Origin: an uncultured Tidjanibacter sp. | GTDB lineage: Bacteria > Bacteroidota > Bacteroidia > Bacteroidales > Rikenellaceae | Reading direction: 5' to 3' | NCBI GenBank assembly: GCA_947852905.1 | Contig: CANTVF010000007.1 | Location: forward strand, 1-64,000 | DNA: 64,000 nucleotides | Shown: one piece after another, positions 48,005 to 56,768 of the stretch | How positions within the stretch are numbered: position 1 is the stretch's first letter | Layout: every line of letters starts with the position of its first letter | The notes under the pieces: generated by a model | The model's input: the letters and a program-made list of their open reading frames with translations, nothing else | What the model was told of the DNA's origin: nothing | Database searches by the model: none | Made by a program: the position numbers and the translations under genes

Positions 48005-48781
48005 TCACTTTCTGTTCACGGCGGCGTCCCTTAACCTGATCTCGGTAATCACCTTTTTCGTATATTGGGGGAAATCGCCGTTCATCATCCACGTATAATA
48101 ACTCGGCTCCTCACGGAACACCTCCGCCACCGGTCGCCCCTTGTATTTTCCGAATCCGAACACTTCTACACCGTCCTTGTCGTACAGAATACGTCCGGCA
48201 TAATCCGCCGGCCGGTTCTGCTCGGTAAACTTGGCGAGAAACTCCACATCGTTCTCCAGCTGAGGATAGCGGTCCAGCTGCGCCTTCAGCACTTCGTATG
48301 TGGCCAAAGTATCGGCCTCGGCCGAATGCGCGGCTTCGAGTTCCTTGTCGCAGTAGAACTTGTAAGCGGCCACGAGAGTGCGCTGCTCCATTTTATGGAA
48401 TATGTTCTGAACGTCTATGAATCTGCGTTTCTTGAGATCCACATCCACGCCGGCACGCAGAAACTCTTCGGCCAGCACCGGAATATCGAACTTGTTGGAG
48501 TTGTATCCCGCCAGATCGCAACCGTCTATGTAGGCGGCAAGCGATTTGGCCAGCTGTTCGAAACGCGGTTCGTCCTTAACATCGTCATCCGTTATGCCGT
48601 GTACGGCGGTAGATTCCGGAGGTATGGGCATACCGGGATTTATCCGCCTCGTCTTGATCTCTTCGTCTCCATTGGGCAAAACCTTGACGAGCGAAATCTC
48701 CACTATCCTGTCCTTGGCCGGATCGACACCAGTAGTTTCCAGATCGAGAAATACTATCGGCCTTGAGAGTTTCAATTTCAT
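48005..48781 (-). CDS. DnaQ-family 3'-5' exonuclease
   Basis: A 258-residue DEDDh exonuclease. Exo I is FLDLETTG (residues 11-18), Exo II is in LAGYNSNKFDIPVL, and Exo III is HSAEADTLATYEV. A C-terminal segment (GRILYDKDGVEVFGFGKYKGRPVAEV) resembles the short domain seen in Bacteroidota relatives. It may proofread for DNA polymerase III or act in DNA or RNA repair. It starts only 5 bp after dnaN, the sliding clamp, which supports a replication role. Confidence 0.92.
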   Translation of the reverse strand: MKLKLSRPIVFLDLETTGVDPAKDRIVEISLVKVLPNGDEEIKTRRINPGMPIPPESTAVHGITDDDVKDEPRFEQLAKSLAAYIDGCDLAGYNSNKFDIPVLAEEFLRAGVDVDLKKRRFIDVQNIFHKMEQRTLVAAYKFYCDKELEAAHSAEADTLATYEVLKAQLDRYPQLENDVEFLAKFTEQNRPADYAGRILYDKDGVEVFGFGKYKGRPVAEVFREEPSYYTWMMNGDFPQYTKKVITEIRLRDAAVNRK

Positions 48782-48786
48782 AACCG

Positions 48787-49914
48787 CTATGCGTTAATGA
48801 GCATAGGCATGAGTATCATGAGCGTCTCGCTCGGCTGCACATCGTCGTACAACGGTTTGAAAACGCCCGACCGCGTCGAATCGGCCAACTCTATCGTTAC
48901 GCTCGGAGTTTCGAGATTAGACAATATTTCAACCAGAAGCGTCGACTTGAATCCGATGACCACCGGGGTGCCTTCGTAGCTGCATGCCAGACTCTCGTTA
49001 GCCGAATAAGAAAAGTCGAGATCCTGTGCCGTAAGGTTTATGACGTTGTCGGCTATGTCCAGCTTGATGAGGTTGGTCGCCTGATCGGAACATACGGCCA
49101 CACGCTTGATGGCGTTCAGCAAGCCGGCCCTATCGACGATCAGCCTGTTGGGGTTATTGGCGGGTATCACGCCGTTATAGTTGGGATATGTCCCTTCTAT
49201 CAGCCGACACATGAGAGTACTGTTACTCAAGGTGAACTTCACGTTCTTGTTGTCGAAAGCAACTTTCACGGCATCGTCCTCCTTGAGAAGTATGGTACGC
49301 AACAGATTGGCGGGTTTCTTAGGCAATATGAACGATGCGCTGACTTTGTTTCCCTCGTCTTCTACGGTATACTTCACGAGCTTGTGCGCGTCGGTAGCCA
49401 CGAATATGCACCGGCCGGGAGTGAGGTCGATGAATATACCGTTCATCACGGGACGCAACTCATCGTCGGCAGTAGCGAAAATAGCCTTGTTTATACCGCC
49501 CAGAAGTACGTCCACATCGAACACCGTCTCCTGAGCGTCGTCACCCAGAGGCAAAGCCGCCGGATAGCTGACACCGGAGGTTCCCGGCAACGTTATCGCT
49601 CCGGTCGCCCAGCTGATCTTTATTTCGCACGAAGATTCGTCCACGTCGAAGGTAAGCGGTTGTTCGGAAAATTCCTTCAACATGTCGATCAACAGTTTCA
49701 CCGGCGCGGCTATCACACCTTCCGATTCTATCGAATCCGGAGTTATGGTCGAAGTTATGGTCGTCTCCAGATCGGAAGCCGTTACCTTCAGACCGCCATC
49801 CCTGACCTCGAACAGGAAATAATCGAGTATGGGGAGCGTATTTTTACTGCTTATCACCTTAGATGCGGTCGAGAGGCACGACAACAGCGACGAACTTGAT
49901 ATGACGAATTTCAT
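48787..49914 (-). CDS. dnaN: DNA polymerase III sliding clamp (beta subunit)
   Basis: A 375-residue beta clamp of normal length, built from three similar domains of about 120 residues each. The start MKFVISSSSLLSCLSTASKVI and the end SETLMILMPMLINA fit the family (cf. P-M-R-L ending). It forms the ring that holds DNA polymerase on DNA. It has a strong promoter and is the first gene of a minus-strand run with the exonuclease, LysM protein, rex, ribF-like and ybgC. dnaA is not nearby, so this is not the usual origin-linked arrangement. Confidence 0.97.
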   Translation of the reverse strand: MKFVISSSSLLSCLSTASKVISSKNTLPILDYFLFEVRDGGLKVTASDLETTITSTITPDSIESEGVIAAPVKLLIDMLKEFSEQPLTFDVDESSCEIKISWATGAITLPGTSGVSYPAALPLGDDAQETVFDVDVLLGGINKAIFATADDELRPVMNGIFIDLTPGRCIFVATDAHKLVKYTVEDEGNKVSASFILPKKPANLLRTILLKEDDAVKVAFDNKNVKFTLSNSTLMCRLIEGTYPNYNGVIPANNPNRLIVDRAGLLNAIKRVAVCSDQATNLIKLDIADNVINLTAQDLDFSYSANESLACSYEGTPVVIGFKSTLLVEILSNLETPSVTIELADSTRSGVFKPLYDDVQPSETLMILMPMLINA

Positions 49915-50316
49915 GGTCTGTATGGATTTAGATTATTATACTTGCATATTAATTTTCAAAAGTAATGTTTTTACCCGATTTCGCCAAAACAAATCTTCCC
50001 GACGGGCACTCTTTCCGGCTATAGCAACATAGCCGTCCAAACCGCCGCAACAACTCCCCTATACCTAACTCCGAGCCCTTGTCATAACACTCCGTACCCA
50101 CCAATGAAACTATTCGTCGTTACCGGCATGCAAACTCATTGTCATGAAAAAGTTTAAACCTCATGCCGGCCATTCGGCAAAACCGAGTCGACATTCACAT
50201 ATCGCAACGACGGATAAAAAAAACGAAAGTCACAGGATTACAGTTCAACACTTATTCATTAAATTTACGACCGTTACATCAGAATACGGATTCAGACCAA
50301 ATTTCCAATATCTATC
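49915..50316. other. Divergent intergenic region, 402 bp
   Basis: Contains the dnaN promoter (49957-49988). The remainder up to the thioredoxin lipoprotein shows no gene, and no DnaA-box cluster was seen. Confidence 0.6.
49957..49988 (-). promoter_or_regulatory. Promoter of dnaN
   Basis: On the minus strand TTTG (49988-49985), a 20-nt spacer and TACTTTTG (49964-49957) match the consensus. The leader is about 40 nt. Confidence 0.75.
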
Positions 50317-50874
50317 ATGAAAATCACAGTAATAACGGCAGTATTGCTGCTCGGCATCGCAGCGACTACAGAAGGCTGCATACGCGAACCGGCCGAACGA
50401 CCGGCCGAAGAATGCGTACAGCAGGGAGATGAGGTACCCGCATTCGACGTAACCACGCAATACGGCGATACGTTCCGCACACCGGACGATTGCATCGGAC
50501 ATATCACGACAGTAGTGTTCTTCGCCACATGGTGTCCCAACTGCCAAGCGGAACTGCCGGAGTTGGAACGGCTGTACAGAAAAATCGAAGACGACGACCG
50601 ATATCGCCTCATAACCATAGCCCGCGGCGGAAAAGGCGATTACGCCCAGACGGAAACCATAGTGGGCGAATATTGGGATACCCGCAACTACACGATGCCT
50701 TATGCCCTCGATCCGGACCGCAAGATTTTCGAAAAGTTCGCGAGCGCCAATATTCCGCGCGTCTACATGATAGACTGCGAAGGCATAGTGTTCCGCAGGG
50801 AAGTCGCGCCGCAGATGACTGCCGAGGAGTATATCGGCATAATGGAACAGGCTTACTCGGCAGCAAAACATTGA
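50317..50874 (+). CDS. Thioredoxin-like (TlpA/ResA-type) lipoprotein
   Basis: A 185-residue periplasmic thioredoxin-fold protein. The signal peptide ends near Cys21 (TTEGC), a weak lipobox, so it may be lipid-anchored. The redox motif WCPNC is at residues 72-76 (C73 and C76). The later cis-Pro loop is visible as NIPRVYMI. Such proteins reduce disulfides in the periplasm, often for cytochrome maturation, but no partners are nearby. It stands alone and is followed by a hairpin. Confidence 0.9.
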   Translation: MKITVITAVLLLGIAATTEGCIREPAERPAEECVQQGDEVPAFDVTTQYGDTFRTPDDCIGHITTVVFFATWCPNCQAELPELERLYRKIEDDDRYRLITIARGGKGDYAQTETIVGEYWDTRNYTMPYALDPDRKIFEKFASANIPRVYMIDCEGIVFRREVAPQMTAEEYIGIMEQAYSAAKH

Positions 50875-50942
50875 TCCGTCCACTGCACGGCATGCAGGTG
50901 TACGCAGCTCGCACAAATTTACCGATACATGACAGAAAAAAG

Positions 50943-50971
50943 ACAGGCTGCTGGAATATTCAGCAGCCTGT
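50943..50971 (+). terminator. Terminator of the thioredoxin lipoprotein gene
   Basis: An 11-bp perfect stem (50943-50953 with 50961-50971) with a 7-nt loop. Only a few T follow. Since a minus-strand gene ends to the right, it may work in both directions. Confidence 0.6.
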
Positions 50972-50986
50972 TGTCATAATGCATAT

Positions 50987-51012
50987 GCGCATTGCGGCGC
51001 GCCGCAATGCGC
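50987..51012. repeat. 26-bp perfect palindrome
   Basis: A GC-rich 26-bp sequence identical to its own reverse complement, between convergent genes. It lies 15 bp after a terminator stem and may form a cruciform or bind a dimeric protein. Its role is unknown. Confidence 0.6.
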
Positions 51013-51150
51013 CAAACTGTAAATCCGTATCCGGAACTTTAACACAGGAGCTAACCGAAAAATACGTTTCGTAGACACTCCGCCGACGCAGACTCCACTA
51101 CGTCGACCCTCCGGATATCCGCAAACCATGTCTTTCCGGACGACTTTCCA

Positions 51151-52518
51151 CTATTTACCAGTCTCCGCAAAATATTTGTAGAACAGGGTTATGGTTTCGA
51201 TTCCTCGATAAAAATTCTCGAGCCCGTAGCTTTCGTTAGGCGAATGAATGGCATCGCGGTCGAGACCGAATCCCATGAGTATGGACTTGATTCCGAGTAT
51301 AGACTCGAAACCGCTTATTATCGGGATACTGCCTCCCGAATAGAACGGCAGAGGCTTCTTGCCGAACGTCTCTTCCATAGCCTTTTCGGCGGCATGGTAG
51401 GCAGGCAGATCGGTAGGAGAAACATAAGGCTGACCGCCGTGCAGGGCTTTAACCTCCACGCGCACGCTTTCGGGAGCTATGCTGCGGAAATGTTTCTCGA
51501 ACAACTCAGCTATCTTGCGGTAATCCTGATGAGGCACCAGACGCATGGATATCTTGGCCGACGCTTTGGACGGAATGATGGTTTTCGTTCCCTCGTCTAT
51601 GTAACCGCCCCAGATGCCGTTGACATCGAGCGACGGACGCACGCCGGTACGCTCCATTGTGGTGTAGCCCTTCTCGCCCTGTACCGCCGGTATATCTATA
51701 AGTTTCTTGTAATTCTCCACATCGAACGGAGCCTTGTTGAGGGCCTCTCTTTCGGCCTCGGACAATTCGCGCACATCGTCATAAAATCCCGGTATCGTTA
51801 TATGTCCGTTTTCGTCTATCAGCGACGATATCATGCCAGCAAGCACGTTTGCCGGATTGGCCACCGCTCCGCCGAAAAGTCCCGAATGCAGATCCCTGTC
51901 CGGTCCCGTAACCTCTACCTGCATGTAGCACAGGCCGCGCAAACCGCAGGTTATCGACGGTGTATCCCATGCTATAAGGCTCGTATCCGACACGAGAATT
52001 ATGTCGGCGCGCACTAACTCCTTATGATCCTCGCACCATTTGTAAAGGCTCTGCGATCCGATCTCCTCCTCTCCTTCGAGCATAAACTTAACGTTGCAGC
52101 GCAACTGCCCTGTGGCCACCAATGTCTCGAAAGCTTTGGCGTGCATGTAAAGCTGCCCCTTGTCATCATCGGCGCCGCGTCCCCATATGCGGCCGTCCTT
52201 TATAACCGGCTCGAAAGGCTCTGTCAACCATTCGTCTACCGGATCTTCGGGCATCACGTCGTAATGACCGTAAACCAGAACGGTCGGATACGACTGTTCG
52301 AGAATCTTCTCGGCATAAACCACAGGATTGCCGGCAGTGGGCATCACCTCGGCCTTGTCGGCGCCGGATTTGAGCAACGCATCGCGCAACCATTCCGCAG
52401 CACGCACCATATCGCCCTTATGGGCACTCTGCGCGCTTACCGACGGAATACGCAACAACTCGAACAATTCCTCGACAAACCTGTCGCGATTCTGCTCTAT
52501 ATACTTCTTTACTTCCAT
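51151..52518 (-). CDS. M20-family dipeptidase
   Basis: A 455-residue zinc peptidase. The metal and catalytic residues are visible in VYGHYDVMP (His and Asp), GRGADDDKGQ (bridging Asp), EGEEEIGS (catalytic Glu and metal Glu) and a late His. An insert domain for dimerisation lies between. It cleaves dipeptides or similar substrates, with no signal peptide, so it is cytoplasmic. It follows glmM by 61 bp on the same strand and is probably co-transcribed. Confidence 0.93.
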   Translation of the reverse strand: MEVKKYIEQNRDRFVEELFELLRIPSVSAQSAHKGDMVRAAEWLRDALLKSGADKAEVMPTAGNPVVYAEKILEQSYPTVLVYGHYDVMPEDPVDEWLTEPFEPVIKDGRIWGRGADDDKGQLYMHAKAFETLVATGQLRCNVKFMLEGEEEIGSQSLYKWCEDHKELVRADIILVSDTSLIAWDTPSITCGLRGLCYMQVEVTGPDRDLHSGLFGGAVANPANVLAGMISSLIDENGHITIPGFYDDVRELSEAEREALNKAPFDVENYKKLIDIPAVQGEKGYTTMERTGVRPSLDVNGIWGGYIDEGTKTIIPSKASAKISMRLVPHQDYRKIAELFEKHFRSIAPESVRVEVKALHGGQPYVSPTDLPAYHAAEKAMEETFGKKPLPFYSGGSIPIISGFESILGIKSILMGFGLDRDAIHSPNESYGLENFYRGIETITLFYKYFAETGK

Positions 52519-52579
52519 AACAATTATTTATATGACAAACAATTAATAACATTAATCAAAACTCATGCTTTATATCATG

Positions 52580-53968
52580 TCACGCATGTGCAGCCTCCTC
52601 TATTTTCGCGATGAACCGACGATTCAGTTCCTCGGCGGCAGCCTTGTCATGCGCTTCGCTGTAAACGCGAATGATAGGCTCCGTATTGGAACTGCGCATA
52701 TGCACCCAACTGTCTGCAAAATCTATCTTGACACCGTCTATATCGGTAACCTTCTCGCCGGCATATTCTTCTTTTACACGCGCAAGTATCTCCTTGACAT
52801 TCATACCAGGACGCAAGGTTATCTTACCTTTCGCCATATGATATTCCGGATAGCTCCTGCGCAGCTCGGTCATGCTCGCTCCGCTATGCGCGAGATGCGT
52901 CAGAAACAATGCCACGCCTACCAGAGCGTCTCTTCCGTAATGCAACTCCGGATATATGACTCCACCGTTACCCTCGCCGCCTATCACTGCGCCGACCTCT
53001 TTCATCTTGGCCACTACATTGACCTCACCGACAGCCGAGGCAAAATACTTTCCGCCATGACGTTCCGTAACATCCCTTAAAGCTCTTGTAGAACTGAGGT
53101 TGGACACCGTATCGCCCGGCGTACACGAAAGCACGTAATCGGCTACCGCAACCAGCGTATACTCCTCTCCGAACAGCTCGCCGTTCTCGCAAACGAATGC
53201 CAGACGGTCTACATCCGGATCGACGACGATACCCATATCGGCATCGCCTTTGCGCACAGCCTCCATGATCTGTGTCAGATTTTCGGCAATAGGTTCCGGA
53301 TTGTGGGTGAAATCTCCGGTAGGCTCGCAGTTAAGGCGCACCACCTCGACACCCAAACGCTCCAGAAGACGCGGTATAACGATACCTCCGACAGAATTCA
53401 CGGCGTCCACTATCACCCTGAATTTCTTGGCCCCAACAGCGTCTACATCCACCAAAGGCAGAGCCAAGACACGGTCGATATGCTCATCGTCGAAAGAGGC
53501 CCTCTCTATCACTACGCCCAGTTCGTCCACTCCGGGAAATTCCGCCATTCCCCTCTCGGCCATATCGAGAACTTCGTGCCCGTCGGCATCGCTCAGAAAC
53601 TCACCCCTCTCATTGAGCAGTTTCAATGCGTTCCACTGCCGGGGATTATGGCTCGCGGTGATTATGATACCTCCGTCCGCCTTCCTCGCGGTAACGGCCA
53701 TTTCCACACCCGGAGTGGTACACAACCCTACGTCCACGACATCTATGCCGCATCCCATGAGTGCTCCGTGGACGAGATTGCAAACCATTTCACCCGAAAT
53801 ACGAGCATCGCGCCCGACGACCACAGAAAGTCTGCGTTCAGGATTGCGCTCACGGAGCCACCTCGAATATCCTATCGTGAATTTGACTATATCGGAAGGG
53901 GTAAGGTTGTCGCCCTGCGATCCTCCTATAGTACCCCTGATTCCTGAAATAGATTTGATAAGTGTCAT
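52580..53968 (-). CDS. glmM: Phosphoglucosamine mutase (GlmM-type phosphohexomutase)
   Basis: A 462-residue alpha-D-phosphohexomutase. The phosphoserine loop TASHNP has S106, the metal site DPDVDRLAF lies near residue 249, the sugar-binding loop GEGNGGV near residue 326, and the phosphate-binding RSSNTEP near the C terminus. It makes glucosamine-1-phosphate for peptidoglycan and lipid A. The sequence is also close to other phosphomutases, so the sugar specificity is inferred. Confidence 0.88.
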   Translation of the reverse strand: MTLIKSISGIRGTIGGSQGDNLTPSDIVKFTIGYSRWLRERNPERRLSVVVGRDARISGEMVCNLVHGALMGCGIDVVDVGLCTTPGVEMAVTARKADGGIIITASHNPRQWNALKLLNERGEFLSDADGHEVLDMAERGMAEFPGVDELGVVIERASFDDEHIDRVLALPLVDVDAVGAKKFRVIVDAVNSVGGIVIPRLLERLGVEVVRLNCEPTGDFTHNPEPIAENLTQIMEAVRKGDADMGIVVDPDVDRLAFVCENGELFGEEYTLVAVADYVLSCTPGDTVSNLSSTRALRDVTERHGGKYFASAVGEVNVVAKMKEVGAVIGGEGNGGVIYPELHYGRDALVGVALFLTHLAHSGASMTELRRSYPEYHMAKGKITLRPGMNVKEILARVKEEYAGEKVTDIDGVKIDFADSWVHMRSSNTEPIIRVYSEAHDKAAAEELNRRFIAKIEEAAHA

Positions 53969-54054
53969 ATCGTAACTTAAAAACAGTTAATAATTTTCAT
54001 AATCTTACGAAAATAGCTATTTTTATCTCAACATAAAAGCACAAACCGATTTTT

Positions 54055-54933
54055 ATGAGAACTATCCCCGCTTCCGAACTGATAATCAATAAAGACGGCT
54101 CGGTATTTCATCTTCATCTAAAGCCGGACCAACTGGCCGAAACGGTAATATTGGTAGGCGACCCGGCACGTGTAGAAACGATAGCCTCCTATTTCGACAC
54201 CCGAGAAACGGAAGCCGCCAATCGGGAATTCCGCACCGTGACGGGAACATTCAGAGGCAAACGCATGTCGGTCATATCTACCGGAATAGGCACCGACAAC
54301 ATCGACATAGTGATGACTGAAATAGACGCGCTCGCCAACATAGACTTCACGACACGGACAGAGAAACCCGACAAACGGCGTCTTACCATATTGCGGCTGG
54401 GAACTTCCGGCGCATTGCAACCCGATCTGCCGCTCGGCTCGCTCGTCTTCGCCCGCACTTCCGCCGGATTCGACGGCCTGCTGAACTTCTACGCCGGCCG
54501 CGACGAAGTATGCGATACGCAACTCGAAAGGGCCTTCTGCGAACATGTGCGTTGGCCGGATACATGGACCGCGCCTTATTTCATAAATGCAGACGAGAGT
54601 CTGTACGACCTGTTCCGCAATGTCACGACACCGGGAATCACCGTATCGGCTCCGGGATTCTACGCGCCGCAGGGACGTTGGGTACGCCTGCAACCGGCAT
54701 TTCCAGACATGAACGCCCGCATAGAGTCGTTCCGCTACGGCAACCGCGTAATAACCAACTACGAAATGGAGAGTTCCGCAATAGCTGGTTTGGCCGCACT
54801 AATGGGACATCGCGCAGGTACGATATGCACCATAATAGCACAACGCATAGCACAGGAATCCGATACGGATTACTCGCCATACGTGACAAGGATGATCGAA
54901 ACGGCGCTCGACAGACTATCTTCGACTGATTGA
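54055..54933 (+). CDS. udp: Nucleoside phosphorylase (uridine phosphorylase-like)
   Basis: A 292-residue PNP/UDP family enzyme. The phosphate-binding region VGDPARVE (residues 37-44) and VISTGIGTDNIDIVMTE are present, as are LRLGTSGALQ and the late NYEMESSAIAGLA motif with the substrate Glu. It splits a nucleoside, probably uridine, into base and ribose-1-phosphate. It starts 86 bp from glmM, divergently, and ends in a 12-bp stem terminator. Confidence 0.9.
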   Translation: MRTIPASELIINKDGSVFHLHLKPDQLAETVILVGDPARVETIASYFDTRETEAANREFRTVTGTFRGKRMSVISTGIGTDNIDIVMTEIDALANIDFTTRTEKPDKRRLTILRLGTSGALQPDLPLGSLVFARTSAGFDGLLNFYAGRDEVCDTQLERAFCEHVRWPDTWTAPYFINADESLYDLFRNVTTPGITVSAPGFYAPQGRWVRLQPAFPDMNARIESFRYGNRVITNYEMESSAIAGLAALMGHRAGTICTIIAQRIAQESDTDYSPYVTRMIETALDRLSSTD

Positions 54934-54964
54934 CATACACCGATCGACAGGCATGAAACAAACG

Positions 54965-54995
54965 ACTCACCGCGCCGGGTTTCGGCGCGGTGAGT
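54965..54995 (+). terminator. Terminator of udp
   Basis: A perfect 12-bp stem (54965-54976 with 54984-54995) with a 7-nt loop, 31 bp after the stop. The T tract is poor. Confidence 0.7.
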
Positions 54996-55181
54996 TCACA
55001 TAAAACACCCCTGCATTACTTCAAAGTTCCGAATGCCACGCGTACAGACCACAGGCAAAACATACCCAACACGAAACCCGGTTTTATTCAAGAAGCCGAC
55101 GACAAAATGCGGCGAACGAAAATACATTGAATTATATCCGTAAATCGGCTCTCTCTGCGGAACACACAACCTGCCTAAATC

Positions 55182-55210
55182 AAAAAGAGCCGGCTTTTGC
55201 GTGCCGGCCC
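55182..55210 (-). terminator. Terminator of lipoprotein locus 2
   Basis: On the minus strand an 8-bp GC-rich stem (55210-55203 with 55194-55187, one G-T pair) is followed by TTTTTGA. Confidence 0.8.
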
Positions 55211-55235
55211 AATGTCCACATGAAATATCGCACCG

Positions 55236-56732
55236 CTATTGTACGTACAAATCGAACGTTCCTTCGAAAGACCCGGTAACCTTATATCCGGCATCGCTGA
55301 TAAAATCAAATGTCAGAGTATAAACATCGCCGCTACGTGACACTGTCATAGTACCTCCTGTCAGACATACCCTGTCGGTATATTCGTCATCCAGCAATAT
55401 CTGATACCAGCATCCATTCGGATACGTAGGATTAGAATAATCCGCTCCGCCGCTGATAACCCACGGTTCAGGTTCCACGCCGTACTCGAAATAAGCGCCT
55501 ACATCGTAAACGCCGTCAGGTAGATACATCTCATCGCTGTCGGCTTGAAGAGGAGTAGATGCAAGATAAATACACAGCTTTTCGCCGGACCCGACATAAC
55601 GGTCGAATTTGTTGAGCGATATATCTTCAGTCCAGAACCTCATATCCCAATATGTATAAGGATAGTCTCTGTAATCATTGTTGGGAGAAACTATAACTTT
55701 GTTGTTTACAAAAGTACCCAGTTCGACATCTTCGATCAATGTACTGAGAAATTCCGGCATTCCATCTTGAGTAACCGGAATTTCCAACGGGCCGATTCCT
55801 TCCGTTTCCGTAGTGACGATAATTTTACCCGTACGGCTCTCCGGCGAAAGATTCTTGGCAACCGTAAAAGTAATCATATTGACCTCTTCACCCTTATACT
55901 GATTTATCGTAATCCAATCTGTTGTTTCGGAATCGTAAGACACTGTCGCGGACCATTCGACATTTACGGCCTGAACCGTAATTTTACTCTGCGTACCGTC
56001 CGTTCCTTTATAATCGTAAGCGTAACCTTTATCCGGTTCGGCTCCGTTGTCGAGAGTAACGGACATGGAAGGCGGCAACACTTTAGCCTCCTGAACTACC
56101 CGAACAGTCTGGGGCGAAACGGATTCTTTGTCAGACGTAATTACAATATCGGCCTTACGCTCTTTCGTATCGGGATTGTCGGCTACTGTGACAGTAAGCG
56201 CAGTTTCACCTTCAATACCCTCCATTGCTGAAACGGTAATCCATTTCTGCCCGGATTCTTCCACCGCAACACTCCATGTAATTCCCTTGCCGACAGCGGT
56301 CACCGTCGCTACCTGGGCTTCGACATGCTCCGATGCAAAAGAAAGCAATGCCGGCTCTACGGTCAACGAATAAACCTCCGGCGTATCGGCTCCCTTCTGG
56401 GTTACGATCACATTCTTTTCCGGAATATTTTCATTATCCGCAGCAACGACAACGGTTGCGACACGTGGTTCTTCCGTAATATTTTCGGCCACCGAAACAA
56501 TTAACTTATCTGCCTCCTCCACTATCGTAATCCAGTCGGCTGTCGGGGAAACGCTATAACCCCACTCCAATCCTTCTGAAGCGTTTACACTAATCTCCTG
56601 CGGATTCGCATCATCTGCGGAAAATACGAGAGACAAGGGAGATACGTCGAGCGAAACATCCATGCCGTCGTCTTCGGGAGTACAAGCCATGGAGAACAGG
56701 AATACTGATATTATTATAAAAAACCGTTTCAT
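55236..56732 (-). CDS. Multi-BACON lipoprotein (locus 2, second gene)
   Basis: A 498-residue lipoprotein with a signal peptide (MKRFFIIISVFLFSMACTPE, Cys17). BACON-like domains occur at about residues 28-113, 118-218 and 222-333, followed by a C-terminal beta-rich domain (from about residue 335, VELGTFVNNKV). The order of domains and the C-terminal tail match the protein at 1620-3104, so the two are paralogues. It starts 36 bp after the propeller/BACON gene and ends at a terminator. A surface-binding function is likely but unproven. Confidence 0.85.
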   Translation of the reverse strand: MKRFFIIISVFLFSMACTPEDDGMDVSLDVSPLSLVFSADDANPQEISVNASEGLEWGYSVSPTADWITIVEEADKLIVSVAENITEEPRVATVVVAADNENIPEKNVIVTQKGADTPEVYSLTVEPALLSFASEHVEAQVATVTAVGKGITWSVAVEESGQKWITVSAMEGIEGETALTVTVADNPDTKERKADIVITSDKESVSPQTVRVVQEAKVLPPSMSVTLDNGAEPDKGYAYDYKGTDGTQSKITVQAVNVEWSATVSYDSETTDWITINQYKGEEVNMITFTVAKNLSPESRTGKIIVTTETEGIGPLEIPVTQDGMPEFLSTLIEDVELGTFVNNKVIVSPNNDYRDYPYTYWDMRFWTEDISLNKFDRYVGSGEKLCIYLASTPLQADSDEMYLPDGVYDVGAYFEYGVEPEPWVISGGADYSNPTYPNGCWYQILLDDEYTDRVCLTGGTMTVSRSGDVYTLTFDFISDAGYKVTGSFEGTFDLYVQ

Positions 56733-56768
56733 GATTCTACAAATTATCGATTTATAATTAATTACAGA

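Larger units (their letters stand above)
54934..55235. other. udp-BACON locus intergenic region, 302 bp
   Basis: Between convergent genes. It contains the udp terminator and the terminator of lipoprotein locus 2. No gene seen. Confidence 0.65.

Noticed and set aside
48787-50316. Replication origin next to dnaN
   Set aside because: There is no dnaA gene and no cluster of DnaA boxes in the region upstream of dnaN.
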